Source of the DNA: Streptomyces sp. NBC_01669
GTDB taxonomy: Bacteria > Actinomycetota > Actinomycetes > Streptomycetales > Streptomycetaceae
Assembly (NCBI RefSeq): GCF_026339735.1
Contig: NZ_JAPEQG010000002.1
Coordinates: 248,001 to 312,000 of the forward strand
Direction: 5' to 3'
DNA length: 64,000 nt
Shown: positions 33,182 through 40,785 of the stretch, piece by piece
How the letters are laid out: every line of letters begins with the position of its first letter
Position numbering within the stretch: position 1 is the stretch's first letter
The notes under the pieces: model-generated
What the model was told of the DNA's origin: nothing
The model's input: the letters and a program-made list of their open reading frames with translations, nothing else
The model's database searches: none
Made by a program: the position numbers and the translations under genes

Positions 33182-33568
33182 TCACGCGGCGAGCGTGAGT
33201 TTAGCGGTGTGGTGTCGGTGTTCGTATTCGTTGGGGCTGAGGTGGCCGTTGGCGGAGTGCCGGCGGCGGGTGTTGTAGCGGGTCAGCCAGGCGAAGACGG
33301 TCCTGCGGCAGCTATCGGAGTCGCCGTAGTCGTGGGCGCCCTGGAGGGTCTCGCGTTTCAGAAAGGCGTGGAAGCTTTCGCAGGCCGCGTTGTCGGCGCT
33401 GGTGCCGACCGCGCCCATCGACCGTGTGACCCCGAGTTGGCCGCAGAGGCCGGCGAAGGCCCGGGATCCGTATTGCGCTCCGTGGTCGGAGTGGAACACG
33501 GCGCCGTCCAGGCAGCCACGGGTCGAGGCTGCCATCCGCAGTGCGTCGGCGACCAGGCCGGTGCGAAC
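33182..33568 (-). pseudogene. IS3-family OrfB (rve) transposase, C-terminal part
   Basis: The fragment holds VADALRMAASTRGCLDGAVF, the second catalytic Asp in HSDHGAQYGSRAFAG, and the Glu in ADNAACESFHAFLKRETL. It ends RYNTRRRHSANGHLSPNEYE. These mark the C-terminal half of an IS3/IS150-type integrase. The N-terminal half, with the first Asp, is cut off at about 33568, where sequence of a helicase-associated gene begins on the other strand. Confidence 0.85.
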
Positions 33569-33924
33569 GCTGGCTCGCACGGCAGGTAAGGGACTGGGCG
33601 TGCCTGAACCCGGAACAGCAACACCGCCTGGGCGAGGTGGGTGTGAAACCGGCTGCACGACCCCAGAAGACCGCAGCGCAAACCAACGCGAAGACAGGGG
33701 CAGCGAAGGGCTCCGACGCGTTCACACGGGGCGTAGCAGCCCTCACCCAGTACATCCAACATGAAGGAAAGACCGTCATCGGAAGGCACCACGTCGATGA
33801 ACTCCCCGACGGCACAACGGTGCGACTCGGCGTGTTCCTCAGCAACCAGAAAAACCGACGAGACCGCCTCACCCAAGACCAACTCACCGCGCTCGCCGCC
33901 CTCGGACTGGAATGGGCGGCGTAG
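33569..33924 (+). pseudogene. C-terminal helicase-associated (HA) domain fragment
   Basis: The frame reads DWACLNPEQQHRLGEVGVKP, then AFTRGVAALTQYIQHEGKTV, LPDGTTVRLGVFLSNQKNR and LTQDQLTALAALGLEWAA, before a stop. This is the last repeat of the large Streptomyces DEAD/DEAH helicase-like proteins with helicase-associated repeats, often found in accessory regions. The helicase core is missing, cut off by the IS3 fragment at its 5' side. Confidence 0.78.
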
Positions 33925-33956
33925 AAAGAATGGCTTGGTACAACTGAAGGCGAGTG

Positions 33957-34481
33957 CTATTCCCCGCCGACCCGTACGGGCTTTTCGAGGAGCGTGAACG
34001 ACTTGGGCGTACCGCCCGGCTGCGGCTTGCCCTCCTTGCTCCCGACAACCTGGTAGCCGGCGTTGAGGTAGTACGCATTCAAGCGTGCGTTGCCAGCCAG
34101 GCAGTCCAGCCGTACCAACTCTCGGCCCGCCTCGGCCACGCGGCGCTCTGCGACTCGCAGAAGCTGCCGCCCTGTCCCGGACGGGACACTGCTGCGGTCC
34201 ACCATCAGCCGGTGCACATAGCCAGCCGTCGGCGGCTGCGGCCCCCAGGCGTCCTCGTCCCCCCACCACAGCTCCCACGCCCCGACCACACGATCGGCAG
34301 CCTCCGCGAGCCATACCTCCCCACTCTCCATGATCCTGCGGAAGTGGTCTCCGCCCAGCTCACCAGGACGCCACTGACCAGTGACGCCCCGGGCAAGCAT
34401 CCAGCGGGCAGCGTCGTCGCGCAGACGCACGACAGCGGCAAGGTCGGCGTCGTCGGCGAGACGGAAGCGTAGATCATTCAC
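33957..34481 (-). CDS. GNAT-family N-acetyltransferase
   Basis: I prefer GTG 34481 (VNDLRFRLADDADL), giving 174 residues, since the family starts at that strand; an upstream ATG at 34514 is possible. The acetyl-CoA site is GYVHRLMVDRSSVPSGTGRQLLRVAERRV (motif A), followed by RLDCLAGNARLNAYYLNAGY and the C-terminal strand YQVVGSKEGKPQP. The substrate is unknown. It is an intact gene among transposase fragments. Confidence 0.85.
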   Translation of the reverse strand: MNDLRFRLADDADLAAVVRLRDDAARWMLARGVTGQWRPGELGGDHFRRIMESGEVWLAEAADRVVGAWELWWGDEDAWGPQPPTAGYVHRLMVDRSSVPSGTGRQLLRVAERRVAEAGRELVRLDCLAGNARLNAYYLNAGYQVVGSKEGKPQPGGTPKSFTLLEKPVRVGGE

Positions 34482-34715
34482 GCCGCGATCCTCGCACGGG
34501 CCTCCCCCCTGCATCGACCAGCCGCACGGGGCCTCCCGGGAAGAAGAACAGGCACTCGAGGAGCCCGTGGTGACGCCTGTGCATCACGCACCGCCCGCTG
34601 ACTCAACACCCGGCGCATGCCGGGGCCGGTCGCCGTCTCCGTGATAGTCATCAGCCGCCCGGAACGCGAGCGGTCATGGTGAGTAGCGGGCAGTCCGCTC
34701 GATAGTGAGGGCAGA

Positions 34716-35308
34716 TCCTGCACGCGGACGAGACCACCACCCGCATCGGCAGCGTGCGGCGCTGGCTGCATGTGGCCTGCACCGATTTCCTCACCCTGCT
34801 CCACCTCGCCCCGCGCTCCCGCGCCGGCGCCGACGCGGGCGAGGTGCTGCCCAACTACCGCGGCGTCCTGGTCCACGACTCGCTGTCCCTGTATGCGGGC
34901 TATCCGCACTGATCCCACCAGTTGTGCGGCGCCCATCTGATCCGTGAACTGACCGCCGCCGAAGAGGACTTCCCCCACCAGAAGTGGCACCAGCAGATCC
35001 GGTGGGCCCTGGCCGGACTGAACACCCAGGCGACGCGTGTACGTACCGGCGAGATCGGTGAGATCACCCCCGAGGCCCTGCTGCTCCACCTGCGCGCCTT
35101 CCACCAGGGCATCACGGTCGGCCTGTCCCAGCACCCCAGGGCGCCGGGCCGCAAATAGTCCCCGGCCCGCAACCTGCTCGAACGCCTGCGGGACCAGTCC
35201 CACTCAGTCCTGCACTTCGCCGACACCCCCGGCATGTGCCCTTCACCACCAACTGCGGCGAGCGGGCGCTGCGGCCGGTCAAGACCCACCGTCTGGAGAA
35301 ACACCTGA
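34716..35308 (+). pseudogene. IS66-family TnpC transposase fragment with stops and frameshift
   Basis: The reading includes LHADETTTRIGSVRRWLHVA, then LPNYRGVLVHDSLSLYAGYP; after a TGA it continues QLCGAHLIRELTAAEEDFPH, and after a TAG, ARNLLERLRDQ and, in a shifted frame, FTTNCGERALRPVKTHRLEK. These follow the order of the IS66 DDE domain. The gene has two stops and one frameshift and lacks the N-terminal zinc/LZ part. Its end abuts the lactonase-like gene at 35309. Confidence 0.8.
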
Positions 35309-36181
35309 GTGAACCGACATGAGTCACCAGCCGACATCTGGGCCGACGGCGACCACGAGCTCGGCGAGGGCGCCCGCTGGGTCGACGGACGTCTAATCTA
35401 CGTCGACATCCTCGCCGGACGACTGTTGGAGGTTGTAGAGGATGGGAGGCGCACACCACGCGAACTGCTGCGGCTCGACGTCTCCCTTGGCGCGGTCGCC
35501 CCGGTGTACGGCCGCCCCGGCCACTGGATAGCCGCCGCCGGCACCGGCATCGCCCTGCTGACGCCGGATGGCCGGCCCGAGTGGCTGGCCCGCCCCGAGG
35601 AGCACTCCCCCGTTCCGACCCGCATGAACGACGGGGTCTGCGACCCGCACGGCCGGTTCTGGGCGGGCAGCATGCCTTACGACGGCACACTGGGCGCCGG
35701 CTCCCTCTACCGCACCGATCCCGACGGCTCCGTACACCGCGTCCTCGACGGCATGACCATCGTCAACGGCCCCGCCTTCGCCGCCGACGGCGACCTGCTC
35801 TACGTCGCCGACAGCGCTGCCGGTGTCATCCACCGCTGCACCCTCGACAGGGACGGAAATCCGACGGGCCGCGAGGAGTTCGCCCGTGTCACTGCCGGTG
35901 GCAGCCCCGACGGCATGACCGTGGACGACACCGGGCGGCTCTGGGTGGCGGTGTGGGGCCACGGGGTCGTTCATCGATACCGGCCCGACGGCACACTCGA
36001 CGCGACCATCCCGCTGCCCACCCCACAACCCACCTCGGTGTGCCTGGTCCCGGAAGGCGGCCGCCTGCTCATCACCACGGCCCGGCACGGACTGACAGGG
36101 TCCACGGGTGTCGCCGGTGCTGTCCTCGCCGTCACGGTCGACGCGACGGCGCCAGCCGCCCGAGCCTTCGGCGCACCGTGA
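35309..36181 (+). CDS. SMP-30/gluconolactonase-like beta-propeller protein
   Basis: GTG 35309 gives 290 residues. The six-bladed propeller is shown by HELGEGARWVDGRLIYVDIL (metal-binding Glu), RMNDGVCDPHGRFWAGSM (Asn/Asp), VNGPAFAADGDLLYVADSAA and GGSPDGMTVDDTGRLWVAVW. The metal ligands Glu, Asn and Asp are all present. Members open sugar lactones. It could supply the lactonase step missing from the fucose-type operon at 17730-21689, but it is 14 kb away and surrounded by IS remnants. Confidence 0.9.
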   Translation: MNRHESPADIWADGDHELGEGARWVDGRLIYVDILAGRLLEVVEDGRRTPRELLRLDVSLGAVAPVYGRPGHWIAAAGTGIALLTPDGRPEWLARPEEHSPVPTRMNDGVCDPHGRFWAGSMPYDGTLGAGSLYRTDPDGSVHRVLDGMTIVNGPAFAADGDLLYVADSAAGVIHRCTLDRDGNPTGREEFARVTAGGSPDGMTVDDTGRLWVAVWGHGVVHRYRPDGTLDATIPLPTPQPTSVCLVPEGGRLLITTARHGLTGSTGVAGAVLAVTVDATAPAARAFGAP

Positions 36182-36320
36182 GACGCCGCTTGTTCCAACG
36201 CAGCCTGGCTGCTCACGGCGCGGACGACGGTCCGGCGCTCGCGGGCTGTTCGGGTGCGTCTACAGGTCGAACTCCAGGTGTTGACGACTTGGCGGTTGTG
36301 ACTCCTCCCCCTCGTGAACG

Positions 36321-38095
36321 ACTCCGTTGGGAAATCCGCGAATCGGCTGACGGTCAGGCGGTCAGGTCAAGTGCGGCGAGATGTGTGGTTCTGGTCTTGC
36401 CGATGGGTGTGTCGTCGAGCCAGGCGTCGAGGCGGATGATGTTGATCGCCGTGGCGGCGAGGACGTTGCCGAGGTGAGTCTTGGGCAGGCCGGTGTAGCG
36501 GGTCCGGCGGATGCCGGTGCGCCGCACTGCCTGGGAGATCGTGCCCTCCACGCCGGCGCGGATGTTGTAACGCTGCTGCCACTCGTCGGTCAGCTGCTCG
36601 CGGCGCCGCGCTTCCAGCGCCTCCTGCTGGTCTTGGGGGAGCAGGGTCAGGCTGCGGCCCCATTTGCCGTTCGCTGCCTTGGTGCACTTCTCGCGCACGG
36701 GGCAGTTCCCGCAGTCCTGGGCGGTGAAGTGCACCCGCGCGATGGGAGTTCCGCTGCTTTTTCGCTGGTCGGACCAGCTGGCGCTGATCTTGCCCTGGGG
36801 GCAGGTGACCTTCTTGGTCTGCCAGTCGATCGTGAAGGCGCTCTGCGTGAAGTGCTCGCCTTCGTGGTTCTCGTGGCAGGTGTCCAGTCCGACCGGCCCC
36901 ACCAGCTCGATCCCGTACTCGTCCCGGGCGGTGACGATGTGCGCGGCGGTGACATAGCCGGCGTCCACGTCGTGCTCGCCTGGAAGTAACTTCCGTGCGG
37001 CCAGGCCTTGGTGGACCACGTCGGTCAGCTCGGTGTCGGCGACCGTCGCATCCGTGGTCACCACGTGGGTGATCAGATGTGGGACATCGGGTTCGCAGGT
37101 CTCGCTCAGGTGCGTCTTGTAGCCGCACCAGCCCGATCCCCGCTTCACGCCGTAGCGGGCGTCCGGGTCGTAGGGCGAGGACAGTCGGCGTCTGCCCGGC
37201 GGGAGGTCCTTGCCCTCCCGCCAGTGCACCCCCTCGCCATCACGGTGGTACTGCTCGACCCAGGCCCGGCGCAGGACCTGGACGGCGGGGATCTCCCGCA
37301 GCCAGTCCGGAGAGCCGGGAGCGAAGGCGGCCTCAAGGATCGTGAAGCCGTCACGGCCTACCTGTTCGGCCCACTCCTGGCGCACGTTCTCCCCCTTGGG
37401 GAAGCGGTAGGAGTCGATCCGGGCGCCGTATCGTCTGACCCAGTTTTCGGTGACCAGCGCGGACAGCCACTGCGGGGCCGCCGCTGACAGGGCCTCCAGC
37501 GCAGCCCGCAGGGTCTCGCCCACGAACTCCATCCGGTTCAACGTCCGCACCGCCGCGAGCACGTGGGTGGAGTCGGTCCGCTGACGGCCCCCCGCGCGCA
37601 GCAGCCCGAGCCCGGAGATGCGCTCAAGGATCAGGTCCAGGACCTTCTCCTCCAGACCGTGCTCGAGCAGCCGGGCACGGAAGTCGCAAAGGACGGAGAA
37701 GTCGAACCCCGGGTCGTCCAGCTCAAGACCGAGGAGGAACTTCCAGTCCATCCGGGCCCGGACCTGGTCAGCGGCCTGCCGGTCGGTGAGCCCCTCGGCA
37801 TACTGCAGCACCGACACCAGCGCCAATGCCCCAGGCGAGACCGCCGGCCGCCCCCGTCCGGGGAACGCCTCGGCGAAGGACTCGTCCTCGAACAGCGGAC
37901 CGAGCGCCTCACGAACACGGACCGCAAGCGTCCCCTTCGGGAACGAAGCCCGCACCACCCGCGCAGTCAGCTCCGGCACTCCACGATCAGCCCGCGGCTC
38001 CAGCGACATCCAGCCCCACCCTCGATCGGCGAACAGGCCGATCATGGCAGCCCGGCACACTCGGCATCACCGGTTTACGGATTTCCCAACGGAGT
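36321..38095 (-). mobile_element. IS1182-family insertion sequence with 8-bp target duplication
   Basis: Perfect 18-bp inverted repeats end the element: ACTCCGTTGGGAAATCCG at 36321-36338 and its complement at 38078-38095. CGTGAACG is found directly on both sides (36313-36320 and 38096-38103), a target duplication. Removing the element restores an 8-bp stem with a TGAA loop, the terminal hairpin of the IS605-like element. The element is 1775 bp and carries one transposase gene. Confidence 0.92.
36354..38060 (-). CDS. IS1182-family transposase
   Basis: The 568-residue DDE transposase has GLELDDPGFDFSVLCDFRAR, the first Asp in RQRTDSTHVLAA, the second in EHDVDAGYVTAA and the Glu in IRAGVEGTISQAVRR. 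A CxxC-rich insert (QDCGNCPVREKC) is typical of the family. Starts at 38045 or 38009 are also possible. No disruption is seen. Confidence 0.93.
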   Translation of the reverse strand: MCRAAMIGLFADRGWGWMSLEPRADRGVPELTARVVRASFPKGTLAVRVREALGPLFEDESFAEAFPGRGRPAVSPGALALVSVLQYAEGLTDRQAADQVRARMDWKFLLGLELDDPGFDFSVLCDFRARLLEHGLEEKVLDLILERISGLGLLRAGGRQRTDSTHVLAAVRTLNRMEFVGETLRAALEALSAAAPQWLSALVTENWVRRYGARIDSYRFPKGENVRQEWAEQVGRDGFTILEAAFAPGSPDWLREIPAVQVLRRAWVEQYHRDGEGVHWREGKDLPPGRRRLSSPYDPDARYGVKRGSGWCGYKTHLSETCEPDVPHLITHVVTTDATVADTELTDVVHQGLAARKLLPGEHDVDAGYVTAAHIVTARDEYGIELVGPVGLDTCHENHEGEHFTQSAFTIDWQTKKVTCPQGKISASWSDQRKSSGTPIARVHFTAQDCGNCPVREKCTKAANGKWGRSLTLLPQDQQEALEARRREQLTDEWQQRYNIRAGVEGTISQAVRRTGIRRTRYTGLPKTHLGNVLAATAINIIRLDAWLDDTPIGKTRTTHLAALDLTA

Positions 38096-38116
38096 CGTGA
38101 ACGAGGGGGCTTCTCG

Positions 38117-39316
38117 CTATGCCGGTGCGGCTTCGCGACGGACCAGCCCGGCCCGTAGAACGTTCAGGGCGCCCACCGTGTCCGCGTGCGCGCTGTGGTC
38201 GCACGAGACGCAGTGGAACTTCTCCTGTGTGGGCCGGTTCTCCGCTGCGACGTGCCCGCATTCGGGGCAGGTCCGGGAGGTGTTGCGGGGGTCCACAGCG
38301 ATCACGTCTCGTCCGGCACTTTCAGCCTTGGCGTGCAGGATCGTCAGGAACACCCCCCATCCGGCATCCGAGATCGAGTGGTTGAGTCCGGCCTTTGCGG
38401 CGGCCCTGTTGGGCAGGAAGCTGCCCGGCCGGTCGGGGTCGGGCCTCGGTGCGGGGGCCTTGACCATGTTGCGGATCTTAAGGTCTTCGTGCGCGATGAA
38501 GTCGAGTTCGCGGACCAGGCCCAACGCGGTCTTGTGTGCATGATCGAGGCGCTGACGGCGAACCTTTCGGTGCAGGTCCGCAACCTTCTGGACGGCCTTC
38601 TTACGCCGGTTGCTGCGGCGCTTGCACCGAGCGACAGCCTGCTGTGCCGCTTCGAGCTTCGCGGCGGCCTTCCGCCCGTGCCGGGGGTTCTCGATGAACT
38701 CGCCGCCCGAGTCGGCAAGGAAGTTGGCTATGCCCATGTCGATGCCGACCACAGAGCCGGTCGCGGGAAGCGGCTTAGGCGCGGTCTGCTCGGCGGTCAG
38801 GATCACGTACCAGCGCTTGCCCTCACGCTTGAGGGACACGGTCTTGACCTTGCCGACCACCGGCCGGTGCTGGTTGACCTTGACGTGCCCGACACCTTGG
38901 AAGCGGACGCGGGTGACCGGGTCGTGCGGAGTGGAGTCCCAGCGGCAGCCGTCCCCGTCCTTGGGGAAGTCGACCGTGTCGAACCAGTTCACGCCACGGA
39001 AGCGCGGGTAGCCCGGCGTTTCCCCCGCCTTGACGCGGCGGAAGAACGCGGCGAATGCCTTGCCGAGACGGCGAAGCGTCGCCTGCTGGGAGGAGAAGGA
39101 CCACCGGCCCTGACGCTCCGGGTCGTGCACCCGGATCTCCTTGAGCTGCGCGGACTGCATCCCGTACTTGATGCTCGTCTTCGACACGTGCCGGTACGCG
39201 TCACGGCGTTCCTGCAAGGCACCGTTGTAGAGGGAGCAGTGATCGCGCAGCATCTCGCCCAGTGCGATCGTCTGGCCCACGGTGGGCCGTATAAGGAACT
39301 TGTACGCACGAATCAT
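38117..39316 (-). CDS. tnpB: TnpB, RNA-guided nuclease of IS605-like element (copy 1)
   Basis: ATG 39316 (MIRAYKFLIRPT) gives 399 residues. The RuvC nuclease acids are in VVGIDMGIANFLADSGG (Asp), FIAHEDLKIRNM (Glu) and HADTVGALNVLRAG (Asp). The zinc ribbon is TCPECGHVAAENRPTQEKFHCVSC. The protein is intact. TnpB proteins use a guide RNA made from the 3' end of their gene and the transposon end. Here that end is interrupted by an IS1182 element, so the guide part is displaced by 1.8 kb. Confidence 0.93.
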   Translation of the reverse strand: MIRAYKFLIRPTVGQTIALGEMLRDHCSLYNGALQERRDAYRHVSKTSIKYGMQSAQLKEIRVHDPERQGRWSFSSQQATLRRLGKAFAAFFRRVKAGETPGYPRFRGVNWFDTVDFPKDGDGCRWDSTPHDPVTRVRFQGVGHVKVNQHRPVVGKVKTVSLKREGKRWYVILTAEQTAPKPLPATGSVVGIDMGIANFLADSGGEFIENPRHGRKAAAKLEAAQQAVARCKRRSNRRKKAVQKVADLHRKVRRQRLDHAHKTALGLVRELDFIAHEDLKIRNMVKAPAPRPDPDRPGSFLPNRAAAKAGLNHSISDAGWGVFLTILHAKAESAGRDVIAVDPRNTSRTCPECGHVAAENRPTQEKFHCVSCDHSAHADTVGALNVLRAGLVRREAAPA

Positions 39317-39368
39317 CCGACCCACCCCCCTTCCACGTTGGCTCGCTTGATCATACTACGCTTGGCGT

Positions 39369-39797
39369 ATGTCACCACGCTGGAAGCCAAACCCCGATAT
39401 CCGCACCGGACGGCACGTCACCTACACCCTCCACGCACACTTGGTGTTCGTCACCAAGTACCGGCGTGACATCTTCGATGACGCCATGCTCAAACGGTGC
39501 GAGGAGATCATGCGAGAGGTCTGCGCCAGCTTCGAGACAGAGCTACGCGAGTTCAACGGCGAGGCGGATCACGTGCACCTGTTGGTGCACTACCCGCCGA
39601 AAGTCGCCCTGTCTAAACTGATCAACTCCCTCAAGGGCGTAAGCTCCCGGTACCTGCGGGCCGAGTACACCGGCCGCATCAACCGGATCGGCATGGGGGC
39701 AGTGTTCTGGTCCCGCTCCTACTTCGCAGGATCATGCGGCGGTGCACCGCTGACCGTGATCCGCCAGTACATCGAAGGCCAGAAGCGGCCTATCTGA
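39369..39797 (+). CDS. tnpA: TnpA, Y1 HUH transposase of IS605-like element
   Basis: The 142-residue single-strand transposase has the HUH metal motif in ADHVHLLVHYPP and the catalytic tyrosine near the C-terminus in VIRQYIEGQ. It starts at ATG 39369, 52 bases from the tnpB start on the other strand. It cuts and joins single-stranded transposon ends at their hairpins. The gene is intact, so it could also act on copy 2, which has no tnpA. Confidence 0.93.
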   Translation: MSPRWKPNPDIRTGRHVTYTLHAHLVFVTKYRRDIFDDAMLKRCEEIMREVCASFETELREFNGEADHVHLLVHYPPKVALSKLINSLKGVSSRYLRAEYTGRINRIGMGAVFWSRSYFAGSCGGAPLTVIRQYIEGQKRPI

Positions 39798-39862
39798 CCG
39801 CAACGACAGAGGCGGAGCGAACTCCGGCGCTTCGCGCCTCCGGGCTTAGGACGCGTTTCCCT

Positions 39863-39880
39863 CCCCGGCTGAAGCCGGGG
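39863..39880. repeat. Terminal hairpin of IS605-like copy 1
   Basis: CCCCGGCTGAAGCCGGGG forms a 7-bp stem with a TGAA loop, plus a possible closing T-A pair. It lies 66 bases after the tnpA stop and corresponds to 56585-56602 of copy 2. It is the likely TnpA recognition hairpin. A second small inverted repeat (GGCGC-TTC-GCGCC) lies about 40 bases inside. Confidence 0.8.
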
Positions 39881-40104
39881 ATACCCACGCAAGAACAGGG
39901 ATGGGGGGAGGCGCCGATGCGCCCGCTGTACGCAGCTCACCGCCGCGGTTGCCGTCGGTCTCGCAGCACTGCTGCTCAGGGGTGGATCAGTCTCTGGCCG
40001 AAACGCCGCACCGACGGGCAGCGGGCCGCTGAACGCCCGGCTGGCCACCGCCCACGAGCTATACGACTTCCCCCTCGGCCGAGCGACCAACGACTGCCCG
40101 CGAC

Positions 40105-40485
40105 TCAGCCGCGGTAAGCCTGGTGGACACGCGCGGCAGCGGCTGCCACCGCACGGTGGACCTGGCGCCGTTCTTCCTGAGCCGCCTGCTGAGCCGTGAA
40201 GTCCATGGCCCGGGCCAAGGGGTCGAACACGGGCTGGGCCGCGGCCCACCGCCAGCGGGCGTCAGGATGCAGCACCCTCCACAGCGCGTTGCGCGCCTTG
40301 AGGTTCGCACCGCGACCATGCCTGCCGCGTCGGCGCGGTGCACACCCGGCTCAGATCATCCCGAAGCTGAGCAACCTCTGATCCACAGGTATTGACGATT
40401 GCTCGGCATCTGCATACGGGGTCTTCCAAACTGAGGCTCCGGGTGGCTGGGGCCGGATGGTCCTTCCGCGGCCGGCGTGGCTGAG
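40105..40485 (-). other. Open-frame fragment of an unrecognised gene
   Basis: The frame is open from 40485 to a TGA at 40105. It reads SVWKTPYADAEQ, then LKARNALWRVLHPDARWRW, AAAQPVFDPLARAMDF and RRQVHRAVAAAARVHQAYRG before the stop. Its last 70 residues have the composition and rhythm of a real C-terminus, but no start with a ribosome site is seen. It lies between the IS605-like element and an IS3 fragment, so it is probably a truncated gene. The function is unknown. Confidence 0.3.
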
Positions 40486-40599
40486 TCATCGAGAACACGC
40501 CGCTCAGCGAATGAGCGCGAGCAGTGGTCTGATGTGCCCCGGGTCTGGTGGAGCCACTTTGCTGGACAGATGATGCTCCAGACGCTCAAGGAGGCTCCC

Positions 40600-40785
40600 G
40601 TGCCCCGTAGTTACCCAGTCGAGTTCCGACGCAAGGTCCTCGATCTCGTCGAAGCCGGCCGGCCGATCCGGCAGATCGCCCACGACCTCGGCATCAGTGA
40701 ACAGACGATCTACGTCTGGCGCCGTCAGCGCCTCATCGACACCGGACGGCGCGAGCTGCTGCTGGAAATTCCTCAAAGCGCCGAA
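40600..40785 (+). pseudogene. IS3-family OrfA, N-terminal fragment
   Basis: From GTG 40600 the frame reads PRSYPVEFRRKVLDLVEAGR, then QIAHDLGISEQTIYVWRRQ, which is the helix-turn-helix of IS3-type OrfA. It leaves the family after about residue 50 and runs into the complement of the ketosynthase-fold gene. The junction lies within about 40745-40790. The ketosynthase-like gene's stop codon at 40773 may come from this fragment. Confidence 0.75.

Larger units (their letters stand above)
36298..39899. mobile_element. IS605-like element, copy 1 (interrupted by IS1182)
   Basis: Divergent tnpB (minus) and tnpA (plus) genes are bounded by hairpins with a TGAA loop. The left (right-end type) hairpin begins at 36307 and is split by the IS1182-type element. 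The other end has the hairpin at 39863-39880. The outer limits are set by comparison with the second copy at 55230, with which it shares GTGACTCCTCC at one end and CAGGGATGG at the other. The limits are accurate only to a few bases. Without the insert the element would be about 1.8 kb. Confidence 0.75.

Noticed and set aside
34478..34649. Short minus-strand frame MTITETATGPGMRR...
   Set aside because: Only 57 residues without a recognisable motif or a ribosome site; possibly a relic, but not supportable.
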